Source: a candidate division WOR-1 bacterium RIFOXYB2_FULL_42_35
Lineage (GTDB): Bacteria; Margulisbacteria; WOR-1; O2-12-FULL-45-9
Length of the DNA: 45,454 nt
Reading direction: 5' to 3'
NCBI GenBank assembly: GCA_001771545.1
Contig: MEUC01000027.1
Coordinates: 1-45,454, forward strand
Made by a program: the position numbers and the translations under genes. How positions within the stretch are numbered: the stretch's first letter is position 1; every line of letters begins with the position of its first letter. The notes under the pieces are model-generated. The model worked only from the letters and a program-made list of their open reading frames with translations, was not told where the DNA came from and ran no database searches. Positions 32,066 through 39,501 of the stretch are shown piece by piece.

Positions 32066-33157
32066 ATGAAGAAGGTTTTTGTGACTGTTTTGTTGGTGGC
32101 GTTTTGTGCTTCCCTGGCTTCTGCTCAATTGTTGATTGGTGCTAAGGCTGGAGGCATGGGTGGTGCCGGTGTTGCCAACGTTACCGACCTAGCTGCTGCT
32201 TATTACAATCCGGCTGCTTTAATGAGAAGCAATGTTAAAGCCGCGGAAGTCAAAGCTTCCCTTGGTGCAACATATACCGACCCAACCGATGTCATGAGTG
32301 CCTTAGGCAAAGCCGGTGATCCTGCTTCGTTTATTGCTGATAGTTATAGTAAGGCTCTTTCTTTTACCGGTAATATTGATGGCGTGATCGGGGTCAATGT
32401 TAAAAAGGTTGGCATAAGTATTCTTCCTGAACTTAGCTCAACCGTTCAAAAGAATGCTAACAGTTTAGAGTCAAACATGAGCGTTACTGGTCAATACGCA
32501 ACTGTAGTAACTTTAGGAAAAACTTTTGCTCCCTCTTTTTTACCAGCCACTGTTGATGTTGGTGTCAATGCTAAATATATCACGGCTTATAGCAGTTCTA
32601 TCACAACCACAGGAACAGCGACCAATGCTTCAGGCACTAAAGCCTATGGCAGTGGAACCGGTTACGGTTTTGACATTGGGGCTTTAACCACTTTTACCGT
32701 TCCTTACGTAACAGAACTAAAAGTCGGGGTTGTGGCTAGAAACTTACTACAAAGCGTAACTTATGCCAACAAGACTCAGCCTTATTATTTAAATTATAAC
32801 GGCACCACTGCCACCGTAACATCCGGAGCAGAGACAGCTTTGGCTGATTCGACCACAACTGTTAACCCAAGCTATGTCGTTGGTGCTTCTGCTGTTGTTC
32901 CTGGAATTAACTTATTGGTTGCTACTGATTTGGAATACACCACTTCCGGCACCAACTCTCACCTCGGCTTGGAATATCCAATTCTGTTAAACCTGGTCCT
33001 ACTTCGAGCTGGAACAGCTAATGGTAATGGTTTAGCAAAAACCACTGTGGGAGCAAAAATAAACTTCCCAATCTTTACTCTTGATGCTGTGATTGTTTCC
33101 GATGCTAATAATTCTTCGGCTCTGTCATATATAGTAGATGTTAATTTGGGGTGGTGA
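32066..33157 (+). CDS. Outer-membrane beta-barrel protein (FadL / TraF / PorV-like)
   Basis: 363 residues. A clear signal peptide (MKKVFVTVLLVAFCASLASA) is followed by IGAKAGGMGGAGVANVTDLAAAYYNPAAL, the N-terminal pattern of FadL-like and PF13729-like barrels, where the N-terminal segment plugs the pore. The remainder alternates hydrophobic and polar residues in short strands, is Thr/Ser/Gly-rich, and ends in an aromatic residue (VDVNLGW), the outer-membrane insertion signal read by BamA. Substrate is unknown; a porin, a fatty-acid or hydrophobe channel, or a structural outer-membrane protein are all possible. Strong promoter and SD suggest that it is abundant. Confidence 0.8.
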   Translation: MKKVFVTVLLVAFCASLASAQLLIGAKAGGMGGAGVANVTDLAAAYYNPAALMRSNVKAAEVKASLGATYTDPTDVMSALGKAGDPASFIADSYSKALSFTGNIDGVIGVNVKKVGISILPELSSTVQKNANSLESNMSVTGQYATVVTLGKTFAPSFLPATVDVGVNAKYITAYSSSITTTGTATNASGTKAYGSGTGYGFDIGALTTFTVPYVTELKVGVVARNLLQSVTYANKTQPYYLNYNGTTATVTSGAETALADSTTTVNPSYVVGASAVVPGINLLVATDLEYTTSGTNSHLGLEYPILLNLVLLRAGTANGNGLAKTTVGAKINFPIFTLDAVIVSDANNSSALSYIVDVNLGW

Positions 33158-33160
33158 GGC

Positions 33161-33240
33161 TTTGTAGTTAGTAATTGGTAATTAGTAGTTTGTAAGTCAA
33201 AAACAAAATACAAATTACTATTGCAAAAGACAAATTACAA
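33161..33240. repeat. TAATTAGTAATT-type inverted repeat array
   Basis: Words such as GTAGTTAGTAATTGGTAATTAGTAG on the left are matched by partly inverted ACAAATTACTATT and ACAAATTACAAT words on the right. It fills the gap between the outer-membrane protein stop and its terminator. It is similar in build to the other dispersed word repeats of the window. Confidence 0.55.
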
Positions 33241-33242
33241 TA

Positions 33243-33274
33243 AAGGGATCAAGGCTTAAAGCTTTGGTCCCTTT
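33243..33274. terminator. Intrinsic terminator between convergent genes
   Basis: AAAGGGATCAAGGCTT pairs with AAGCTTTGGTCCCTTT (one G-T pair and one mismatch), followed on the plus strand by a T-rich stretch. It ends the outer-membrane protein gene and, on the other strand, the unknown gene at 33284-34300. Confidence 0.8.
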
Positions 33275-33283
33275 TGGTTTATA

Positions 33284-34300
33284 CTAGCCTAGTCTAAAAG
33301 GAACAGGAGTTATTTCTGTAGGATGCTCGAAATATGAAGAGTCTTCAATAACCACAAAAGCGTGCTGCATTTGATAATAACCAAGCACTCCTTGTTCTGC
33401 TTCTGTATAACGCACGATTTGAGCAAACTGATCAAGAGTTACTGGTCTAGTTAGTCGTCCTAAAACAACCTGATTAATCCTGAATGTCTGTTTCTTCCTT
33501 GCTGCAGCGCCAGCCCCTTGATTGTTGTCTTCAAATAAACTATCGATTAGAAGGCTAAAAACCTCTGCCTGTTCCCTTAGTTCTCTAATGTTTCCATCTA
33601 AGGGAAAAGTTTTCAACATTACAACCCCATCCCGACTAACAAACAATCCTCCCACCAACACGGTTGGCTTATTTATAGTTGGGACAACCCTCTGCAGGTT
33701 CGATACAAAGTTACTCTTAGCAATCTTTTGCTGTCCTTCCTGCGGGATTGGGGCAGTTATTTCTCTACCAACAGCCAAATGGAAATGAGCCATATCCATT
33801 CTTTGGGGAAGAAAATTAACACCATCTTGTAGAAAAGGGTGCGTCAAACGAAAGTTTGTGTATGCGGATTGAATAGCAGCAAACAATTCTGGGGGAGCTT
33901 GTCTCTCTAACAATGAGGAACAACATAAATCCCAGCCAGGTTTATGAACATACTTTTTAGTTTCAGCAGCTCCGGTTGTTTCATAATGATCTCCATCTGC
34001 TGTCAAAAGCAAGCTGGATTGCACATTGGCTTTCCCCTCTGCAACAAGCTGCTTTGCTCCTCCAGCGATAAGCTTTGTGTATACACGCATCAATGCCTCT
34101 ATCTCACCAATAAGTCCATCATCAATCGGCAATTCCCTTCCCTCAATCATAACCTTTCGCCTGTCGGTTATTGCTGCAAGAACGTCGGTCACCTGCACTC
34201 GATCACCCCCACGCTTAGATCCTTTACCAACTTGCCCCATAGGCCTGGCAAGTTCCGCAGCCCTTAAATCAATTGGTCTCTGCCGTATTTTTCCTGTCAT
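33284..34300 (-). CDS. Hypothetical protein under a possibly phase-variable promoter
   Basis: 338 residues from the ATG at 34300, which has AAGGAGA 8 bases upstream; a longer frame begins at a TTG at 34426 but would include the promoter. Not recognised. No signal peptide or membrane helix, so probably cytosolic. The N-terminus is basic (MTGKIRQRPIDLRAAELARP). Further on are a helical stretch (GLIGEIEALMRVYTKLIAGG), a short Cys-Cys motif (GWDLCCSSLLE), RMDMAHFHLAVGREI and a beta-strand pair around KPTVLVGGLFVSRDGVVML. It belongs to the same promoter class as the FBPase-like and transglutaminase genes, so a shared stress or envelope role is possible, but nothing in the protein shows it. Confidence 0.65.
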   Translation of the reverse strand: MTGKIRQRPIDLRAAELARPMGQVGKGSKRGGDRVQVTDVLAAITDRRKVMIEGRELPIDDGLIGEIEALMRVYTKLIAGGAKQLVAEGKANVQSSLLLTADGDHYETTGAAETKKYVHKPGWDLCCSSLLERQAPPELFAAIQSAYTNFRLTHPFLQDGVNFLPQRMDMAHFHLAVGREITAPIPQEGQQKIAKSNFVSNLQRVVPTINKPTVLVGGLFVSRDGVVMLKTFPLDGNIRELREQAEVFSLLIDSLFEDNNQGAGAAARKKQTFRINQVVLGRLTRPVTLDQFAQIVRYTEAEQGVLGYYQMQHAFVVIEDSSYFEHPTEITPVPFRLG

Positions 34301-34374
34301 CTTTAATTTCTCCTTATCAATAATATCTATTGAGACCTCCGAAAAAGTAAGCCCTTCCTGGCCTCCTAAACTAT

Positions 34375-34403
34375 TATCGACAACTCCCCCCCCCCCAGAT
34401 TTC
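34375..34403 (-). promoter_or_regulatory. Alternative-sigma-like promoter E with an 11-base G tract in the spacer
   Basis: On the minus strand GAAAT (34403-34399) and CGATA (34379-34375) are 19 bases apart; 11 of those bases are consecutive G (34396-34386). With eight G the spacer would be 16, the value in the four other copies. The leader to the ATG at 34300 is about 65 bases. Confidence 0.6.
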
Positions 34404-34536
34404 ACTTTTTCTGTAACTATTTTCAAATTGTCGCAAATTTCAAAGAAGGTTAGGTAAAGACTACAGAATAAACAACAAAAAAAGCACCTTTACCTTTTTC
34501 CTTCCCTTTGCCTTCGCCTTTATGCAAAAATTACGC

Positions 34537-34542
34537 TATAAT
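34537..34542 (+). promoter_or_regulatory. -10 box of tamB giving a leaderless mRNA
   Basis: TATAAT (CGCTATAAT) ends 6 bases before the ATG at 34549, and no SD is possible. The surrounding 24 bases (34529-34552) are identical to the def promoter and start codon. Confidence 0.7.
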
Positions 34543-34548
34543 TTACCC

Positions 34549-37500
34549 ATGCGTCGCCTGCTTATTTTACTGTCATTACTAGTAATTGCTATTTTCAATT
34601 CCGGCTATAGCGCCACTAATTTTACCAATTCGATTTACGATGAAATTAAAACCCAAACCATCAAAGGGGTTAAGAATTATTTCAAAAAAGATATCACCAT
34701 TGGCAAAGCCAGCGGCATCATCCTTGGCCAGATTGTTTTTGAAGACGTTCGCTTTGCTGGGCAAGCAACAGTCAAAAAAGTTTATATTAACTATAATCCC
34801 ATTACCTTTGCCTTCAAAAAAGACATTGTTCCAGCCATCACCAAGATCACGCTCAAAGAAGGTAATTTTAAAATCACCCGAAACAGTCAAAATAAATGGA
34901 ACTTTGACTCCCTGCTCCCCCCGGAGGAACCTGGTGGCCCACCCCCTCCCCCTTTCCATGCCAAGCTGGTTTTTGACAACTGTACCATAGATTACCAAGA
35001 CGAAATTGGGTATGGAAAAAGGGCTAACAAATTTGGTCAAGAGATCAAGGAGGTCAACGGAACTGTTAGCTTTCAGCAGAAAGATCAGATTGCCATCGAT
35101 CTTAACGGAACCATTGAAGATAGCAACGGAACTTCTCCGGCCACAATCAAAGGGGCGGTTGACTTTAGCACGTCAAAATACGAGTTCAAGATTGAGTCGG
35201 AAAAGCTTGACCTGAAAAGATGGTCCAACTATGCTGTCCCCTTTCTGCCGATTAAAGCTGATTCGGGGCAAGTTAATTTAAGCCTTAAGTTAAGCCAAGC
35301 TAAAAAAAAAGGCTGGCCAACTGCTTTAGTTGGAAACTTTGTTTTTATAAATGCTGAAGCCAAGCTTGACGAATATAAGATTTCGAACTTAAACGGAACT
35401 CTCTCAATTGACGATGAAGATCTAACCTTCAAAGACGTTAAAACCGAAATCAATGGGCTGCCAATTAAAATCAATGGTAGTCTGAATGATTATAACCAGC
35501 AAAAAATCGACTTGGTCGTTTCCCTGTCACGGTTGGACTTAAAAAAACTGGTCTCAACTATCCCCCAAGCCAAACACCTTGATCTCAAAGGCTTTGCCAG
35601 TGGTCCACTTAAGATCACAAGAACAATCAACAAGCCCTTAGTTGAAGGCCAACTGGCAATTTCCAAAGGTCTGCTTTACAATCAGGCATTTTCCGGGCAA
35701 GCCAATTTCTCTTTTCAACAAAAGCGACTAAAGGTTTCCGTCCCCGTTGCTAATTTCTACAAAGGGCAGGCGTTTGGTGATGTCAAAATAGATTTTTCCA
35801 CGGCAACCCCAACCCTGTCTATTGCCTCGCAGCTAAAAAAAATCAATCTAGCCAGCTTGTCACAAGGCACCCCTGGAATTGTTGGACAAGCAAATGGAAA
35901 CTTTACCCTCTCAGGCCCAATTAACAATTTAAAGGGGGCCCTTTTGGTTAAGCTCTCAGAAGCAATGCTAATGGGTCAGCCTTTGCAAGAGATCAAGTCC
36001 TCCCTGCAAATCAAAGATGGCAATGTCTATTTAGAAGACTTTACCGCTTCCTCAGAGACTGGCTCGCTTCAGTCTTCTGGAACAATCAGTCGGGACCTTT
36101 ATTTTAACTTTTTAGCCACAGCCAAAGGCATCAAGCTCCGTGGCAACGGATTGTTCGGTTCTATGGAAGCAACAGTAGATTATTTTAAGGGGAGCATTGG
36201 CTGGCTGCTGGATAATAACTTTCTGGTCGCACCCTTAAGGAACCTAAATGCCTCTGGAGAGGCGTCGCTCAGTCATGGCCACATTGGCGAACAAGAACTT
36301 GACCTGGCCCAGGGTAAGTTCAGCATGGGCCAAGGGGAAATTATTATTGATCATGTTGTCCTGCAAAATGACAACTCAACCATTTACGCCTCAGGGCAAA
36401 CAGGTATCGGTTTCCCGACAAACCTGAAAATTAGCGGGAAAAAGGTGGCCTTAGCTGACCTGAAAATATTAAATTATCTTGTCCCTAAAGAATTTAAAGA
36501 CCCCAGCGGAACTGGCGATATTGACATAGAGATTGGCGGGGAAATCAAAAAAGATAGCCTTTTTACCTCCCTAGCCCCGTTGTTGGATCTAAAGCTAAGT
36601 GGCCAAATAAAGTTAAAACCAGCGGTTATAGCTGGGGTTCCCCTAAGCGAAAGCAAGGTTGATTTTTCTTGGGATCGAAATAATTTAGATTTCAACAACT
36701 GCCGACTAAAAAACCCGACCTCCAACCTTAATTTCAATCTTAATTACAATAAAGAGGGCAATATTAGTGGCCGTTTTTCCGGAACCGTTGATCTGTCACA
36801 AACACAAAAACTCACCCAGAAATACGGTTCTTTTGCCGGTTCAGTTGGTTTTTATTTTGATTTAAGCGGGTCAACCAAAAACCCGCAATCTCAAGGTAAC
36901 TTTTGGGCTGATAATTTTAAGTTTAACAAATTATTTTTTGATCGAGCTGAAGGGAGTTTTATTTATTCGGAAAATATCCTAAAACTAAGCACCCCACTTG
37001 CCCTCTCTAAAGAGCAAAGCTATTATAAGGTTAATGGGAGCTTGGATCTGGGCCCAATTTTGGCCAATAAAGCCGAGGAAAGCCTGCTGGATTTTAATGT
37101 GGAAATCTCGACGGCAGATTTATTAACCACTTCCAGGCTGTGCGAAGATATCTTTAATGAATTCGGCCGACAACCACAAACAAAAGCTGTTCACAACAAA
37201 GTAAAACTGGTGCTGCCGCTTGCCAATTCTCCCCCGACTCTACCGTTTACAAAAAACAACTTGTTTTCTCTCTACAGTCTTAGCGGCAAAGGCGAGTACT
37301 TTCTTAAAGATTGGAGCAAAACAACTGCCCTAACTAAAACAGAGCAGCAGTTTATCCCCCTGGATTTGAGGTTTGGCGGAGAATTATCCGGCAGCCTTAG
37401 TCTCAAGGGGAAAATTAAAGATTTAGCGGGCACCTTTTCCGGACAAGTTAAAGAGGGTTTTTTTCAGAACTTTGCTTTTGACTCCATTAAAACTCGGGCC

Positions 37501-39483
37501 ACACTAGCCAATCAAATCATCAATCTCAAAGAATTTGAATTACAAAAAGAGGGAGGCAAATTTCTAGCCCAGGGAACAGTCGGGCTTAATGGAGAAAACC
37601 TAGCCCTAAAACTTAGCGCTAAAAACATGTCCTTGCGGATTTTGCGGATGGCCTTTAACGAAAACTTCGACGGGAAGTTTAACATGGAGGCAGAGTTGTC
37701 CGGCAGCACTAAAAACCCGGCTCTGGCCGTCGAGCTAGAGGGCAACAAGGTTAGCTTGGCCAATATTGCCTTTGATCAAGTTCTAATTTCACTCAACAAA
37801 AAAGACGACAATTTTTATTTAAACAAGTTACAGCTCACAACAGGTAAAAATGTTTCTAAGGTTTATGGCTCAGCCTCTCTTGATCCGAAGGGAAAAATAA
37901 AACTAAGGGCTAGTCTTAAGGATAATGCCCTAGGCCTGCTTAATCTCTTCACTGACGAAATTGAATGGCTGAACGGCCAAGCGCTAGCTTCAATCCTTAT
38001 ATCGGGAGAATCCAGCCAACCGATAATTAGTGGTTCTGTTGAGGTAGAAAATTCTCGCCTTTACGTTAAAGCCCTTGACTCTGACATTAGAAAAATCACC
38101 GGTTCAGCAGTTATTAGCAACAATAAAATCCAAATCAATCACTTAACCGGTATCTGGCAGGGCAAAAGTAGTAAGGACGCCCAAAATCTGCTCGGTTTTT
38201 CCGGCACAATTGATCTGGCTCCGCTTTTTAACGATCAAAGAAGTCTAAAATTAGACTTGGTCCTTACCCCTACCACCTTGCAAGCTGATCTGCCAAAACT
38301 CTTCAACGGAACTGTAACTGTAAAAAAAGCTGTTCTTTCCGGATATCTTCCTCTTCAGCTCGATCGGGCCAGGAAAGATCCTGGTTTAAGACCAACATTA
38401 ACTGGCCAGGCAGAGATCAATAATGCCGTTGTCACCTTGTCACAACAAGGCTCAACTACGGACAAAGTTTTTCCCATCAATTACAGCTTAATTCTCAATC
38501 TCAACAAAAACGTCTATGCAGTCATGGGTGACGTTTTTACTACCGACCTAAGCACTATTTTTATGAACTTGGAAATCAGGAGTCCCGAGCTAATTGTTTC
38601 TGGCAGCAGCCTCTCCCCTGTCTTGCTGGGAGATATTGCCCTGAGACGCGGCACTCTGACAATTTTTAATCGTGATTTTTACTTACTAAACACCGACGAA
38701 CAAGAAAAATTTTATCCTTATAGTCCGGAAAATGTCAAACAAAACTCAGCCAGCTTCAGTGGAAAAAGCGGCTCTGCCACAATAATGCCCAAGGTTGTTA
38801 TTACCGCTAAGACCGAAGTAGAGAACATAACAAAAAATACCTTGGGGGAAAAAGAAAAAACCAAAGTGATAATTATTTCCAACCTTCAAGGGGTGATTGG
38901 CGCAAAAAATATCGAAGATCAGTTAAAAATAGGCTTCTCCGCCTTTACTGAAGATAGAACCAAATCGCCCAGCGAGTTCGTGGCTTCCAGCTACAGCGAA
39001 GATCAAATAAAGGTTATGCTTTTGCCAGATTTTATCAAGTCTTTAGCTGCTTCGGACAGCGATTCGCAGGTTGACAGCAAGGTCATTCTGGCCGACTACC
39101 TTAGCAGTCGAGTGCAAACTTATGTTTTTCGTAATATCGAAAGGAATTTGGAGCAGGGCTTGGGACTGGAAAGTTTAACCCTGGAATACAATTTTGGTAA
39201 AAAACTGCGCCAGGACATGGGCATTACAGATGTCAGCTATGAAGATGAACCTAACTGGCGGGTCGGTTTTGTGAAAGGACTTTTTGATAAGCTGTACATA
39301 GATGTCCGCTATCAATCTTTTGACGAAGGAGCCAGCAACGACAATGCTTCCTTTATCTATCAGTTAACCTATAAATTAACCCCTATTTGGTCTATAATAT
39401 ATTACCGTGAACCGCCAACCCTAGCAGAGTTAACCACTGGTTACCAAAAGGTAACGCTAAAGGCTGGGCTGTCGTTCTGGTAG
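34549..39483 (+). CDS. tamB: TamB-like translocation and assembly module protein (AsmA/DUF490)
   Basis: 1644 residues from the ATG at 34549. An N-terminal hydrophobic anchor (LLILLSLLVIAIFNSG) is followed by a very long repetitive beta-rich region with recurring patterns (LKISGKKVALADL, ALKLSAKNMSL, SGSTKNPALAVE), the rod that bridges the periplasm in TamB and other AsmA-like lipid-transport proteins. The C-terminal 350 residues match the TamB/DUF490 end, with LLGDIALRRGTLTIFNRDF, GVIGAKNIEDQLKIGFSA, LADYLSSRVQTYVF and LESLTLEYNFGKKL, and the protein ends in FW. BamA follows after 18 bases, the expected partner. An A9 run at 35302-35310 lies in the coding part. Confidence 0.88.
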   Translation: MRRLLILLSLLVIAIFNSGYSATNFTNSIYDEIKTQTIKGVKNYFKKDITIGKASGIILGQIVFEDVRFAGQATVKKVYINYNPITFAFKKDIVPAITKITLKEGNFKITRNSQNKWNFDSLLPPEEPGGPPPPPFHAKLVFDNCTIDYQDEIGYGKRANKFGQEIKEVNGTVSFQQKDQIAIDLNGTIEDSNGTSPATIKGAVDFSTSKYEFKIESEKLDLKRWSNYAVPFLPIKADSGQVNLSLKLSQAKKKGWPTALVGNFVFINAEAKLDEYKISNLNGTLSIDDEDLTFKDVKTEINGLPIKINGSLNDYNQQKIDLVVSLSRLDLKKLVSTIPQAKHLDLKGFASGPLKITRTINKPLVEGQLAISKGLLYNQAFSGQANFSFQQKRLKVSVPVANFYKGQAFGDVKIDFSTATPTLSIASQLKKINLASLSQGTPGIVGQANGNFTLSGPINNLKGALLVKLSEAMLMGQPLQEIKSSLQIKDGNVYLEDFTASSETGSLQSSGTISRDLYFNFLATAKGIKLRGNGLFGSMEATVDYFKGSIGWLLDNNFLVAPLRNLNASGEASLSHGHIGEQELDLAQGKFSMGQGEIIIDHVVLQNDNSTIYASGQTGIGFPTNLKISGKKVALADLKILNYLVPKEFKDPSGTGDIDIEIGGEIKKDSLFTSLAPLLDLKLSGQIKLKPAVIAGVPLSESKVDFSWDRNNLDFNNCRLKNPTSNLNFNLNYNKEGNISGRFSGTVDLSQTQKLTQKYGSFAGSVGFYFDLSGSTKNPQSQGNFWADNFKFNKLFFDRAEGSFIYSENILKLSTPLALSKEQSYYKVNGSLDLGPILANKAEESLLDFNVEISTADLLTTSRLCEDIFNEFGRQPQTKAVHNKVKLVLPLANSPPTLPFTKNNLFSLYSLSGKGEYFLKDWSKTTALTKTEQQFIPLDLRFGGELSGSLSLKGKIKDLAGTFSGQVKEGFFQNFAFDSIKTRATLANQIINLKEFELQKEGGKFLAQGTVGLNGENLALKLSAKNMSLRILRMAFNENFDGKFNMEAELSGSTKNPALAVELEGNKVSLANIAFDQVLISLNKKDDNFYLNKLQLTTGKNVSKVYGSASLDPKGKIKLRASLKDNALGLLNLFTDEIEWLNGQALASILISGESSQPIISGSVEVENSRLYVKALDSDIRKITGSAVISNNKIQINHLTGIWQGKSSKDAQNLLGFSGTIDLAPLFNDQRSLKLDLVLTPTTLQADLPKLFNGTVTVKKAVLSGYLPLQLDRARKDPGLRPTLTGQAEINNAVVTLSQQGSTTDKVFPINYSLILNLNKNVYAVMGDVFTTDLSTIFMNLEIRSPELIVSGSSLSPVLLGDIALRRGTLTIFNRDFYLLNTDEQEKFYPYSPENVKQNSASFSGKSGSATIMPKVVITAKTEVENITKNTLGEKEKTKVIIISNLQGVIGAKNIEDQLKIGFSAFTEDRTKSPSEFVASSYSEDQIKVMLLPDFIKSLAASDSDSQVDSKVILADYLSSRVQTYVFRNIERNLEQGLGLESLTLEYNFGKKLRQDMGITDVSYEDEPNWRVGFVKGLFDKLYIDVRYQSFDEGASNDNASFIYQLTYKLTPIWSIIYYREPPTLAELTTGYQKVTLKAGLSFW

Positions 39484-39501
39484 GATTGAAAGGGAATGGA
39501 T

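Noticed and set aside
34301..34426. 42-codon N-terminal extension of the unknown gene at 33284-34300
   Set aside because: It translates the G11 tract and the putative promoter; the ATG at 34300 has a good SD.
34417..34441. Another GAAAT box upstream of promoter E
   Set aside because: The sequence 16 bases downstream (ATAGT) does not match CGATA, so I count only the copy with both boxes.
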